From: Amblyomma americanum
Lineage: Eukaryota > Arthropoda > Arachnida > Ixodida > Ixodidae
Length of the DNA stretch: 64,000 nucleotides
Assembly: GCF_052857255.1 (NCBI RefSeq)
Contig: NC_135498.1
Span: 116,970,281-117,034,280, forward strand
Direction: 5' to 3'
Of the stretch, positions 43,946-55,224 are shown in pieces. Made by a program: the position numbers and the translations under genes. Below the pieces are notes generated by a model that was not told the origin of the DNA, did no database searches, and saw only the letters and a program-made list of their open reading frames with translations. Position 1 is the first letter of the stretch. Every line of letters starts with the position of its first letter.

Positions 43946-44216
43946 AAATTCAGTATGTAGCATCAGTCATGGCATTCACAGCGACTAGTACCACTGTTTG
44001 TATTTGCAATGCAAATCTTTGTAACGAGGTTGTGTCATTTGAATGTGTTGCTTCATGCAAGCCATGTATAAATTTGCATTCTGAAGGGGTAATGATGTGC
44101 TGTTTAGTCTCCGGCACAGTAGCACTTCACTAATTCTACCACTGCCTTTTGTTGTGCTTTTTTCGAGTGTGTTATACTAATTTGCTATTAAATTATGCCT
44201 TGCCTTCTTTCAGCCA

Positions 44217-44222
44217 ATAAAC
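44217..44222 (+). terminator. AATAAA polyadenylation signal of the P element
   Basis: AATAAA in CAGCCAATAAACAC, about 270 bp after the last open transposase codon and on the same strand. Position fits a transcript end for the transposase gene. Confidence 0.5.
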
Positions 44223-44455
44223 ACTATATGTTTACCAAAATACAAAAGATTTGATCTTCGAATTTCATGTTGCTGGTGATGTTTTGTAACCTCATTGTGT
44301 AACCCACCAGAATTAATGTTGGTCCTTCTATCCTTTGCTCTTTATGTGTTAGCTGGACACAAACACTACGAACTTAATGGCGTATGTTGCTTTGATGAAT
44401 ATAAGCTGTATCGGTGTGATAGTGAGATTTATTATTTAATGCAGTATGTGTTTTT

Positions 44456-44746
44456 ATGCGAAGCATAATAGGGACACTACTTAGCTCAACCATAGCCCAG
44501 CCTGGCGCGGCCGCGACCACCAAGGCTAACTTCCACTCCTCCCGCTAGGGGCGCTGCAGCCGAGCTCGTGGTCTGACGTCACGACAGCTGTGGAGAGACG
44601 GGGCTCAACTCGCGCGGTCGCCGCGCGGCCGCGACCACCAAGGCTAACTCCCGCTCCTCCAGGAGATTGCTAAACAACGAAGAGACTAGCCTGACTTACG
44701 GGCAGGCGATACCGAATCCCTTTCACAAATCTATTATGCTTCGCAT
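44456..44746. mobile_element. Small inverted-repeat element (MITE-like) within the P element
   Basis: A 16-bp perfect terminal inverted repeat: ATGCGAAGCATAATAG at 44456-44471 and its complement at 44731-44746. The end is itself nearly palindromic (ATGCGAAGCAT). Inside, a 27-bp sequence starting GCGCGGCCGCGACCACCAAG is repeated directly at 44505-44531 and 44623-44649, 118 bp apart. No coding region is seen. I recognise TATGCGAAGCATA-type ends as common in tick sequence, from memory. No clear target duplication is visible. Confidence 0.6.
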
Positions 44747-45016
44747 CCTAGGCTTAACCTTAGCTAAGCCAGGCCATTTTATTTTCAATAGCTCTGGAAG
44801 TTCTGTTTCTCAATTTGCCTTCTCAAAATACTGCATTTATTAGTCACTTAAATTTGTTGCATGCGTTGCTATTTCTTGTGATTTGAATTCCATTTCTTTA
44901 TGAAAGCTTTCAATATTATTCAATTTCAACATTTCAAGAGAGCGCATAAAGAAGATGAATAAACGCTAATTACTGTACGAATTCATTTTTACTTTACGGC
45001 CACAGAGAGCCTGTAA

Positions 45017-45195
45017 AACCCGCTGCAGTGGGTCTTGGCTAAGACATTCATCTGCTGATTCCCAGGTCATGGGCTCTATCCGGGTTGCAGCAGCGGCATA
45101 TTGGTGCCATGAAATGGAAAACGCCCTTATACTCGGATATTAGTGAGCGTTAAAAAAATTCAGGTGGTCAAAATCGATCCCCAGACCTCCAATAC
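45017..45195 (+). mobile_element. Degraded SINE family A copy within the P element
   Basis: The tRNA-like head 45020-45090 reads CCCGCTGCAGTGG...TTGGCTAAGACATTCATCTG, with a box B-like GGGCTCTATCC. The body has GAGCGTTAAAAAAATTCAGG, TGGTCAAAATCGATCCC and CAGACCTCCAATACAGC, which is the diverged plus-strand version of the A-family core (AACGTGCAC... CCACCTGG... GGAGCCCTCCAC). It lies between the P-element coding part and its right terminus, so it inserted after the P element. Confidence 0.55.
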
Positions 45196-45310
45196 AGCTC
45201 GCCTCATACCCCATAGTGTTTCATTGGAACTTTAAAATCCGTTAAACAAAGAAAAACCTCTGGAAAAGCCGGAGAACACCGCTGCGAAGCGTTTGGCAAG
45301 CCGCTTTTTG

Positions 45311-45401
45311 CCCCCCGCGAGATGGCCGTGGCCGGCTTCACCTGAGCCCATTCGCCGGTATAGGAGACTTCCACTCCAGCAGTTTTTATATAACCTCCTT
45401 G
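45311..45401. repeat. Right terminal inverted repeat of the P element
   Basis: Outer block 45377-45401 and subterminal block 45311-45345, complementary to the left end. The spacer between the blocks is longer here (about 31 bp) than on the left (18 bp). Confidence 0.85.
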
Positions 45402-45409
45402 ATCGTTAT
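45402..45409. repeat. P-element target duplication, right
   Basis: ATCGTTAT, identical to 40226-40233. Removing the element and one copy restores GTAC-ATCGTTAT-ACATG. Confidence 0.85.
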
Positions 45410-46559
45410 ACATGTCCGGTCTTTGCGGTGTTCCTTTGTTTGAGCTTCGCGTCGAACCTGGATGTGGGACATGAGATTTATTGGCATGTTTATAAATACA
45501 ATGTAGCGCGGTAGCTTAGGGTCTTGATTACTTGGTGTCAGCTGTATACGGGTAATCTCTGCTCGTTACCGGATGTCGCATCTTTGCTGCGTAAAAGACA
45601 AGTGCACTAGTAGTCCGTGTATGTGCTGTTCTTTTTGTTCGCCTAAAGTATGAAAGGCCCCCTGTGTTGAAGTCGTTGATTTCAGTGTATATGGGCAGAC
45701 CCAGGGCGGCTTTTATGGAGGGTTTTGAGCACAGATTTGAGTTTCAGTTTGTGTTTGTCTTAGCCTTTGGTACAGGGTATTGTACCAGACCCTGCTATGC
45801 ACGAGTACGGTGATGAACTGCTTTCCTTGTTTCTCTCTAAGGCCATGTTTTTCGCTATGGATCTGTCGAATTAGGTGCGTGAGATTTTAACATTTTTCGT
45901 GATACAGTATAACATTATAGTTCGCATTGTTTTTCTAGTGTACAATGAATCTGAGTATTCTGCATGATGTCACCTTTTTTCCATGAAACTTTCATGTCAC
46001 TTTTGGTTTGCTGGAAAGGCTTTCCTCAAGAAACCACATCCATCACCAGCCCATCAGCCGTCGTAAACAGTCACTTCGCGAAGGTGCGAAAAAAATGCTC
46101 AGTTATTTATAGTAGTTCCAGCCAATATGTCATGCGCCAAAGAAAGGGCCTTAAAAAATAAAAGTGAAGTGAAAACTAATGAAGCCATAGTGATCCCATA
46201 ATAGCATGGGCTGTTCAGCTACTTTCGGCTAGTTCCGAAGAGACGACTGCCTGATCAGCGCAAACGATGTCAGAACTGAAGGGGGCTAATAAGACAAAGC
46301 TCTGTTTATTTCCCGAATTTTTCTAAAACTATGCTCATGTAAAGAGTATGTTTCCATAAAACATCACATTGCATAAAAACCATACGCGAAATACGAAGCC
46401 ACTCGCATCATTGCGCTGCCTTGAAATCCAGAATTCTCATTTTGTATTACTACACCTTGCAAGAACTCGCTCCGTGCTTACAACAGCGCTTTCAGAATAC
46501 GAATGGAGTCTGTTACATCTGGCCTGGTATAATTAAGCTTGAACGGGACCATTCCCTCC
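45410..46559. other. Unassigned stretch
   Basis: No gene or repeat is recognisable. Open frames are short. Confidence 0.35.
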
Positions 46560-46780
46560 GTGTTTCTTTGTGTAGGTGGGCTTTGAAATTTAAGGGTATA
46601 CTTTACACTGAGAAAGAGTTTTGATCTTTGTCCTATTCAAAGGCACACCCTGTTGCCGGCTGTGACCGCAATAATTTGTTTTAACCTGTTCCCGCTGAGT
46701 TCGCCCTACATAAAATGTACATCGGCCGCGTAGACACCCTCCAAGATGAGGTAACCGCTCGAAATGAAAAGACAAGCAGC
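46560..46780 (-). mobile_element. Possible Penelope-like GIY-YIG endonuclease fragment
   Basis: On minus, GGCLRGRCTFYVGRTQREQ, then HSRQQGVPLNRTKI, resembles the YVGQTxR...H...C...F..T.I region of the GIY-YIG endonuclease at the C-terminus of Penelope-like retroelements. A frameshift alternative gives GCVYAADV just before it. The match is short and mutated, and I could be wrong. No RT is attached. Confidence 0.3.
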
Positions 46781-47732
46781 GGATCTGGATATGGCCAGCC
46801 ATCGAGCAGATCAAGACGAGAAGTCTTGATTGCGACCACCAGCGGCTAAACATTGCTACTACTTCCCAAGAGAAAATCAACTCACGATGTTCCTTGCACA
46901 ATACGTTTCCGTAATCGATGTCGGCTTCATGAAAAACGACAAAATCCTCGCACACACACACGGGTATTACGCCTGCACTTCGTGTTGTCTGAGAAGGACC
47001 CTGCTGCGACGCTGCGCGAGTTCGCCCACGAAGTAATCAGGACTGCGGGGAATGGGAAAAAGATTGGGCCTGTAATGAGGCCGCCGGTCGTGAGCTTCGC
47101 CAGTTACCGTCGCCATCTAATCCATTCAATGATGATGGATGGCAGATATTAACATCAAATCCAATGTACTGCGTGCGGCAAACGAATATCTCCTCCAATG
47201 ATTAAAACGAGCTGAGGGCAAACTGCTCGCACAGGATACCCACCGCAATATCGCTGTTGAAGGAGCGAAAAATGAGGAACGCATTCGGTGCACACACTCT
47301 TGAGCGAAGGCTCGTCATTAGAGCTCCTAGGGCACTCTGCGCTCAGGGTTGAACATCAACAGGCGTCAAGCGCAGGGCATTAGTTTCAATATAGACCTTG
47401 ATCAGAATAAAAACGCGCTTGTACAGTATACATGTACGAGCCAGAACTATCGCTAATCGACCTGGTACACCTTTTCTTATTCTATAGGATCTAAAAAAGA
47501 GTATCACGTCACGTCAGGTGTTGAGCAATAAGCGCACTTAATTCGTGAAAAATACTTGACCGTTTGCAACAAAGCTGTGTGCCATGTCTAAGCCCAACTT
47601 TCGTAGAAATCACTTTTAATTTTGTGGTAACTGTGAAGTATTGGGAGGTACCATTATGATCACATTTATAAGAATGCTTTAAACTCTCGATGCGTACCAA
47701 AATCTTGCTCTTAAAGTATCCTGCGCCTGTAG

Positions 47733-47905
47733 CGAGCAGTTAAGACTGCCGTAGAAAACCAATGGTGCGCGTTTTTGACAAAAGCAGCAGACTGCAAGCG
47801 TCCCGAAGGAGGATCTGCGGATATGTTTATTGTTATCGTGCAGTCTAACGATACGGCAAAATTTGCGCTCAAAATACTCCCCGTTGAATAATGCGCTTGT
47901 CCACA
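47733..47905 (+). repeat. Dispersed repeat, copy 2 (pair with 16664-16845)
   Basis: AGTTAAGACTGCCGTAGAAA then CCAATGG, later GATATGTTTATTGTTATCG, and GCGCTCAAAATACTCCCCG then TTGAATAATGCGC: the same blocks in the same order as 16664-16845. It is non-coding. The surroundings 46781-47732 and 47906-48949 hold nothing that I recognise. Confidence 0.55.
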
Positions 47906-48949
47906 ATTTCTATTGGGCTGTTTGTAGCATTCTGGAGCATTTCTCCAGGGCGCTCGTCCGCCTTTGCTGAGCATCTTCTGAACGCAATACACATTATTGC
48001 AGCCCGCTATACTAAATGCACATTTATTTACTTCGAAACTTTACATTATTCATATTTAGTGCAGTCTATTCTACGTTCTTATTGTAACCCTTTGCTCACT
48101 TAATATAAGAGATTTCTCAGTGATCTCAACTCATCTTAGGTTGTAATGCAGCCAACCAGAATTACATATACTACTTTTAACATCTTCTCGCCACTTCGAT
48201 TTACCTCTTGCAGCTCTTTACGCATCACTCTTGATTAAGAGATCCCTTACTGCTTCATTTCTCTTCTACTTGCACCGTACAATATCAATGAAACCAGAAT
48301 AAACATATTAGACATAAAATGGCAGATTTCGATCTATCAAACTTGAAGTCTCTGTTTTTCTAGATGTTTGCCGTTACGAGGAATACTTAACCATTCCATG
48401 AATTAGTTTTGGTTTAGTTAAAGTAAAAGATGCCCCTCTTCTTTATTCTAGCGCTCCTTTAGTTTGACGTCTAATCAGCAGTCTCCATGCTTTAACCAGG
48501 CTGCAGATCTTTTTATACAAAGCAGCATTCAAGCGGGCCAAGGATCATTTTTGATAATACTTTTCGTCTCTTCTTATTGTTGACCTAAAGCAATTGCGAA
48601 GTTGATATTGCAGGATCATGCGAGACTGCAACATGCGAGAATAAATAACTAAAAGAGAGATAACAGGGCTTTTAGCTTTAGTTCAATGATGTGCTAATCA
48701 CAAATAACGAATGCACCAACGTCCGGGAACCTGTTTTGTTTCTAGGGTTTTGTAATTTGAGTTCTGTTATTGCTGCACATCCGATTATTGGCTTTTTACC
48801 GATGACCTTTATCGGATTTGATGTTAGTAGCACTGAAATCATTGTTAAAAGGATAAATATTTCTTAACCATGAGGTATTGACAGTATAAATTCCAAGTTT
48901 CTAATCAATACTAGAATGTTCTGTGCCACTATACTGTCTCCTTTATTTC

Positions 48950-49520
48950 AGCGATCTCTTAAGTCGGCCTGCATGCCAAATGGTGGATGCCAATGAGTAA
49001 TTACTCCCTTATTGCAATGGCTGGAATGTTGGGAGAGTGGTTTCTTCGTATGTCTAGTTATCTCACTTACTAGTATTCGCTGCAAAATCATGGAGTACGT
49101 AATTTACTTTAATATTGCATCACTCTTAGAAACCAACGCTTTCTTTTCAGATTATCAAAATAGATTTATAATGATATTTACTTCAAAAACTGAGCTTCTA
49201 ACATTGACACATGCTTTAAATTTCATTCTCAATCGAGGTTTCATTGTACAAAATATATTTCAGGACTTTTTGCATGCTCAAATGCATTTGAAAAGGTTTC
49301 TCACCAACTACATTTTCATTAATTAGAAAAATTTGACCTCTGTATTGACGTCCTAGAGTAGCAGCGTTCGTTTCTCACTGGTAGTTTTCAGTCAGTTAGA
49401 GCTAATGTCACAGAGAGTCTTTCTTCTTGCATTGAATCAATCACGCCGTAGTCGCCGTTCTGGGGCCCTTGTATTTTCTTATTTCTGTAATCGAATTCCC
49501 TGACAGGCTATGTTAACCGA
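48950..49520 (+). mobile_element. LINE RT fragment (CR1/L2-like), frameshifted
   Basis: Plus frame: VISLTSIRCKIMEYVIYFNI, corresponding to the RPISLTSxxxKxxE motif. Then LLETNAFFSDYQNRF, TELLTLTHALNFILNRG and IFQDFLHAQMHLKRF, in which the motif A FLDFxKAFD region is degraded to FQDFLHA. Further on, read in another frame, VLGPLYFLISVIEFPD matches the SVLGPLLFxxYINDLP motif. The YADD block is not recognisable. Stops and indels show a dead fragment. Confidence 0.65.
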
Positions 49521-49736
49521 TGAACCGTATTGAAAATGACTGCGTATAACTGCAAAATTAACTGTGCTACTTATGTAGCTCTCTTCCGGTCTCATATTAT
49601 ACATGGCTTCGACTTTGCTATGATGCGGAAAATTGAAGTTATCACTAACAGTTGCAAATGAAGGCGCTTCTCGCCGCCAACACTGCCTACGTACCGGCTT
49701 AACTTTTATCTTAAATCTGTGTCCTGTTACAAATAT

Positions 49737-49753
49737 GGGGGGGGGGGGGGGGG
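49737..49753. repeat. Poly-G tract
   Basis: Seventeen consecutive Gs. Together with the tracts at 40307-40322 (G) and 21580-21599 (C) it is a candidate quadruplex or an assembly weak point. Confidence 0.85.
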
Positions 49754-52137
49754 ATATTTACGCATTTCAATCTTTCTGGGACGATGTATGTAGATCATAT
49801 AACCAAAAATGCTAATCGCATGCTTCTGTATTTTGCGCAATATCTACCTCGCTTCTAACCCATTAAATTGCTTCTCCATTAATATTTAGTTTGCACTGAA
49901 TTGGAATGCACAAGTATGTATCTAGAAACCGAGTCAACGCACGCTCGTCTAACATCTCGAATGTGCACGAACCTGAGTCGCTTGTTGCATCCGTTTTAAT
50001 TATCACCGCAACTGTATTGTCAGCGCAATGAAATATAGTTTAGCGTTGCCGCTGCGGTCGCAATGTAAGGAAGCATTCCGCATTTCCTTATTCGATAAGA
50101 TGTATAATGAGAATCTCATTATTGAGGTTAACTTAATAACGCCGTAGTAAAATGTTTCGGCTTGCATCGATTAGCGGCATGAAGTCGTGATTAGGATTCA
50201 TCCATCCTGAGTGCGTCTGCAACTTCGAATGCCTTCCCTGAACTGTCGATATGTATTTTATCATCATGTGCCTAAATCTTGTGTAAACGACCTGATGTCA
50301 TCATAACCGCAAGAACTTGTTGTCATCTGTAGATAGCGTCGTTTTTTAACCTTTTGGTATCCCAAATTTCACCCTGTTGTTCAAGCGGCTTAAATCATTG
50401 ACAATAATGTACGGTCATTAAGGCGACATAAAAACGGTGTAAGAATACAACCGACTATGTTTCAGCTCCACAGCGAGGAGTTTTTTACGAGGAGTGTTCT
50501 CCTCTGTTCTCCTCACTCTCACGTTCACAAGCCCTTGCTAGGTTACGTAGATGCAATATCCAGCTTTCCTGTTACCTTCTAAAAGGATTGAAGTTATATA
50601 TTTATGGCTGTAGAATATCCTGTGCTCATGGTAACAATCACTCATCACTCAGCTTTTAAGTCAACGTGCAACGGTTTTTCAGCCGGCCTCATGCAGTGCG
50701 GCTTTTCGTTATCTTGCTGCAGATAGCGCCAGAGATATCAAAGCTTGCATATCACTCCAGAAAAAGAAATATTTTAGTAGTTGCTTGTGAGCAACGCTGA
50801 GCATTTAAAGGGTGATTTTTATGTGGCTCAAGCCAGGATTTTGATATTTAGTTATTTTCTTTCTTCGGGCTTCTTTCATTATCAATGGAAGACGCAAGAA
50901 GGCCTTCTTCTTTGGTGAACTTGAATTCTTTTTTGTTGCATTTTCGGTCCAAGCTATTTCCCAATTGCGCAGTTACGGTTTCCGCCATTACAGGGCACAC
51001 ATTAGAATATTTTTGCAGTTGGTTCTTTTCTAAAATTAATTCTAAATCTCTTGGTCTAACTTAAATGTCTTGGTGTAACAGATAGTACCCTTTTCAATTT
51101 AACTGTGAATCTCGTAGTGCAAGAATTTACGCCCTGATTTCTAATATTTTCTGAGCCTCATTTGTATTTATAATTTTCCTTTTCTGTACATGCAATATTT
51201 TACATTTCGCCCCATCCTCCCTGTCATGTCCTCGGGCCCTTAACAGAATGCAGCAAGTAAACACATTCGCAACTTTGCCACGCTGTACTGTTCTTAGAAT
51301 TTCATTCCTTTTCTCTTTTTGCTTTTAGTTTTTCTTTTTTCGGATCGCTTATACACGGCTCGCTTATGCTGGGATTTCTTTTTAAGCAGCCTATACTGTA
51401 TTTATATTTTGTTTATTTATTAGCTTACCTTCGCTTTTTAATGCGTGCAACATTTCTATACTTTCCTCATGCGGATCGAAACGGGACACAGACCACTCGA
51501 AATTAGACTTTCTGAATTATTTGACAACAGGAAATTCACGCTACACTAGATATATTTTTCCATGTAGGTCATAACAGCAGGCGGCCGCAAAGCTAGCGAG
51601 AAATTGTCAGTCTTTTAATTAACTACCTCCCCTTACGTAACTTTTTATTAAGTGCAGCTCCTGTACAAGTTTAAATCAAAACTTTGAAGGCGACTGTATT
51701 CCTAAACTGCCCCATTAGGCAGAACACTTTTGGCACGGCCATGTTAGCAGATATTCTTCTTTAAATTTCCCCCTAGGTTTGCATAATTACGAATGCAAAG
51801 TGGCGACGATCAGCGAAGCACTCGTCCCCGTCTAATGCAGCTAATGTGTATGCTGTTTCGTCTGTCACCGGCGTAGAGCAACAGGCCAGAATGATAACTT
51901 TTCCTCTTGAACTTGCGGCTATTCAAATCGAGGGAACTCCAACGGCTGCGCCGCAACAAGGGGAGGATTCCGCTTGTCGTCTTTGCCTTAAATGCGTAAT
52001 TACGCACGTTGAGCCGGAAATTTAGAACTGAATATGCCGGAACATGTAAGCGCTACGAGAACTCTGTCAAGTGGGGTAGTCTGGGGATACGACCGCCACA
52101 GTATTCTTAATATCAGCATGGGTGCTAACTGCAGTGA
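49754..52137. other. A/T-rich stretch without recognisable gene
   Basis: A/T-rich with many short T and A runs. No domain or repeat is recognised. Confidence 0.35.
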
Positions 52138-53215
52138 TTGGAACGCTCCTTAAATGAACTAATGAGTTGGTCAGGGAACAAACCGAGGTTAATGACATAT
52201 GAGCCAAACTCAAAAAGCAGAAATATACTTGGGCAGGCATGTAATGCGAAGGCAAAATAACCGATGGTCCTTAAGGGTAACCGACAAGATTCCACGAGCA
52301 GGGTGCGGCACAAAGTTAGGTGGGCGGATGAGACAGTGCAATTTGCGGGGATAGGCCTACCACTGTTATGCTCAGCGTGCCTTCCAGCCTACATGAATAA
52401 AGACGCGGACTCCCTCGACCAGAATTTCTAAAAAACCAACGTGAAGGTTAATGAGTCTTCTGAGGTATAACGCTGCTGCCTGGACTGGCGTTCGCGGAAG
52501 CAGTAGCGGAAGCAGCGGCGACAACAGCGGCGCCACGTGGCTTAGTCAGCCCTTATGTTACCGGATGGAGTGATCCTTTCGTCGGTCACGCTGGGGATAA
52601 TTGACAGACGGCTGCTACTTCGAACCAGTTCCCGCGTTTCGAACAACAGGCAGGGACTGTGGGGTCGTTCACCCCGCTGCTGAGAAACTGCTTGGAATTC
52701 CTGCGCCATGTAGGCGCCCACCTGGCAGCTGTGTTGACAACAACGTGACAGTGTCTTTTACCCTTGCCATCGACGAGCTGCGAGAGCCTCAGCACCACCC
52801 CTGCCGTAGGAGGTACTACCAGTGCCTTCGTCTGCTTGCTTGATTGGACATTGTTCGCCGAACGGCATTCCCAAGTCAGGGATCTGGGGAATACGAAGGG
52901 AATTTAACCGGTTGCTGGTTTGATACCGAGAAACTCGATTGCGGAGACGCTACCGCTTGCTACGAGACTCCCGTCCACTAAGAAGCTCCCTTCAAGTGAG
53001 AGGCATTCTCAGTTGTTCTTACTTGTACATTATAAAAGTAGTGCGTATAAAGTTTTTCTTGCCTTTTCCTTCGTAACCAGGTCTCCGATTCTCCTGGTCC
53101 CTTCTCCGGCCAGACAACGCTACCCGAGTCCCAACACCGCAGCCCGCGCAGGACAGGATTAATTGGAGAATTATGAGAGAGGCCTTTGCCCTGCAGTGGG
53201 CATAGTAAGGCTTAA
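52138..53215 (+). mobile_element. RTE-type LINE 3' end, split by an LTR-like insert
   Basis: 52138-52363 reads as the C-terminal coding and 3' region of the RTE family (GTCAGGGAACAAACCGAGG, TGTAATGCGAAGGCAAAATA, ACCGATGGTCCTTAAGGGTA, CAAAGTTAGGTGGGCGGATG). 53137-53215 continues it to the 3' end (GCGCAGGACAGGATTAATTG, GAGAGGCCTTTGCCCTGCAG, TGGGCATAGTAAGGC). The block 63800-64000 has the same order without the interruption. The middle 773 bp is a separate insertion. Confidence 0.75.
52364..53136 (+). mobile_element. Probable solo LTR inserted in the RTE LINE
   Basis: The insert begins TGTTATGC and ends CCCAACA, so it has the TG...CA ends of LTRs. CCAC precedes it and CCGC follows it, a possible 4-bp target duplication with one transition. 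TATAAAAG at 53031-53038 lies about 100 bp from the right end, a spacing that fits a U3-R-U5 layout on plus. No coding region is inside. The rest of the element (a second LTR and internal genes) is absent, as after recombination between LTRs. Type and exact limits are inferred. Confidence 0.45.
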
Positions 53216-53389
53216 GATGCTCTGTTCAATAATAGTTATGAGAATCCATCTTTTACCTTCCCGTCCACCTGCTTGCATAACCACTATTTATTAGTGAGTT
53301 AGCGTTAGAAGGGTCAGTGCAAGCGGACATGGCGACCACCGTCACGCGTACCGCGTGGCATAACGATCCTTAGTATGCCACCTCGAATA

Positions 53390-53769
53390 TAACGAACCTT
53401 TCTGTGTTAACGTTGAATATTTCCACACTGCTCACATTCTGCGAGCGCCGCCATGCGGCCGAGCGGCATGACTGGTCTCGTGTGGGAGCGAGGAAGACGA
53501 CGTTCCCGCTCGGACGCGCTGCTGGTCTTCTTCGATCTCCAAGTTAACAGGACCCCTGTCCTTCCCTCTTCCAATCTAACCGACTACATACTATTACCAC
53601 TCCTTTTTCCCGTCAAAACTTTCCTGTATCCAGTAATTAACCGCCTGTGTCTTGGCCACTCCCCCGTAGTGGGTATGTGCCAGCAACGTCTGAGGCCTCC
53701 CTTCCTTCCTTCCTTCTTGGCCATCCGATTAAAATCTCCTTTTTTGTCGCCCTACGTTTGTCGGTGACA
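53390..53769 (+). repeat. Left LTR-like repeat of the Gypsy remnant
   Basis: Homology to the right copy starts at about GAATATAACGA and ends at GGTGACA (53769). A TGTTAAC start at 53405 is one possible 5' edge. The real 5' end is uncertain because the right copy is truncated there by the inverted gag piece. Confidence 0.6.
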
Positions 53770-53932
53770 TTTTGGTGGAGCCGTGCTGGGTATCATCCCA
53801 TGTACGCTGACCCCGACGATATCCTTGACGCTTCTCTCCGACGTGCGGACGTCACACCTGTCCACAAAGCGAGCCGTCGCCTGCGAGGCCTGCAGCCCAG
53901 TGTTTGAGCCACTGACAAAGCCTGTGCGAGCT

Positions 53933-55059
53933 ATGACTTCCACCACTGGCAGCCGGACAGGTCAGTACTCCGGCAGTGCCCCGCCGGTCGTCCTCCTCGC
54001 ACCTCGGTCGCCACCATCCTTCCACGGCGACCGGTTGGAGGATGTAGAAGATTGGTTGGCCAGTTTTGACCATGTAGCCGCATTCAATCAATGGGACGAC
54101 TCGCGGAAGCTGATGAATGTGTATTTCGCACTGCAAGACTCGACGAAAACGTGGTTCGAGAACCACGAGGCGTCCTTCTCCAACTGCGCAGCTTTCCGTT
54201 GTGAGTAGCTCGCGACATTCAGTTCGAGCGAGGGAAAGAGGAATGCCGAAATTGCCCTTCGCTTCAGGTCACAGCAGTCCAGCGAGAACGCAGCCATGTT
54301 TATAGAGGACATGACCCGCCTCTTCAATCGGCTGACCCTGACATGCACGAGGCTGTGAAGGTGCGCCACCTCATGCATGGTGTGAAGTGTTGCGGCCACC
54401 AACTGTTGTGCGTCACTGCCAGTCGCCGGAGACGAGGCGCTTCGGGATCTTGTGCGGAGTGTAGTTCGCGAAGAACTGCGCAACCTCCGCTTAGATGCTC
54501 CACCTGCCAGTGTTGCAGCTGTAACCGATGCCGTCCGCGACGGAATTCGGCGAGAGGTCCAGCCACCACCGGCACCACAGCCGGAGCCGTACATCGTGAG
54601 CTACAGCGTACGGACACCGCAGCCGGAGTCATACACCATGAGATACAGTGAAGCCCTGCGGATACCTGCGCCAGTGCCACTTGCATTTCGCCCTGCTGCC
54701 GAACCAACGCAGGGGTACCTTCCCCCGGCGATCTGCGTGACCCGCGCCCTGTTCGAAAAGCGGACGTGTGGCGCACACCCAACAACCGGCCACTCTGCTA
54801 CCTATGCGGGGAGCCCGGTCATGTCCTCCACAACTGCCCGTACCGGCGGATGGGATTAAGAGGATTTCCACCGAGCGAACCTCGACCGCGCTATGGTGAG
54901 AGACCGCGAGACATTGAACAGTACCTGGCCAATCGTGTGCTGCCCTCAACGCCTTCACGACGTCAGTCTAGGTCGCCGTCTCCAAGACGGGTTCCTTCAC
55001 CCAGTCACGCATCATCTTCTGGCCAAATCAGAGGCACGTCCCCCCGCCGGGGAAACTGA
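53933..55059 (+). pseudogene. Gypsy-like gag with CCHC zinc knuckle, broken
   Basis: ATG 53933 opens MTSTTGSRTGQ, then PPSFHGDRLEDVEDWLASFD, HVAAFNQWDDSRKLMNVYFA, LQDSTKTWFENHE, the capsid-type region of Ty3/Gypsy gag. A TAG at 54207-54209 interrupts it where the frame continues with LATFSSSEGK and QQSSENAAMFIEDMTRLFNR. After a frameshift near 54335 comes MHEAVKVRHLMHGV. Later VREELRNLRLDAPP and a nucleocapsid knuckle CYLCGEPGHVLHNC (about 54796-54837) follow, with a basic, serine/arginine-rich tail. Gag packages the element RNA in the particle. There is no pol after it. Confidence 0.75.
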
Positions 55060-55224
55060 AGACGGCGTCCTAGACTGGCGTCGTGGAGGCGTTGAGGGCA
55101 GCACATGATCGGCCAGGTACTGTTCAATGTCTCGCGGTCTCTCACCATAGCGCGGTGGAGGTTCGCTGGGTGGAAATCCTCTCAATCCCATCCACCGGTA
55201 CGGGCAGTTGCGGAGGACATGACC
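54817..55224. repeat. Inverted duplication of the gag 3' end
   Basis: The left arm 54817-54981 encodes GHVLHNCPYRRMGLRGFPPS on plus. The right arm 55063-55224 encodes GHVLRNCPYRWMGLRGFPPS on minus. The arms are nearly identical over about 160 bp with a loop of about 80 bp. The right arm ends exactly where the right LTR-like repeat begins. Confidence 0.8.

Larger units (their letters stand above)
40234..45401 (+). mobile_element. Complete P element (THAP-transposase type)
   Basis: The element is bounded by CAAGAAGGTTATATAAAAAC...(left) and its near-perfect complement (right), and by a perfect 8-bp direct duplication ATCGTTAT on both sides. Eight-bp duplications and termini starting with CA are the signature of the P superfamily. 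The inside encodes a THAP-domain transposase (40439-43945, decayed) followed by a polyadenylation signal. Size is 5168 bp, of which about 470 bp is later cargo: an inverted-repeat element at 44456-44746 and a SINE at 45017-45195. P elements move by cut-and-paste with a GTP-dependent transposase. This copy keeps both ends and could in principle be mobilised by a functional relative, though its own transposase is dead. Confidence 0.88.

Noticed and set aside
49737..49753. Functional G-quadruplex
   Set aside because: A single uninterrupted G run does not show this; run length may also be a sequencing artefact.
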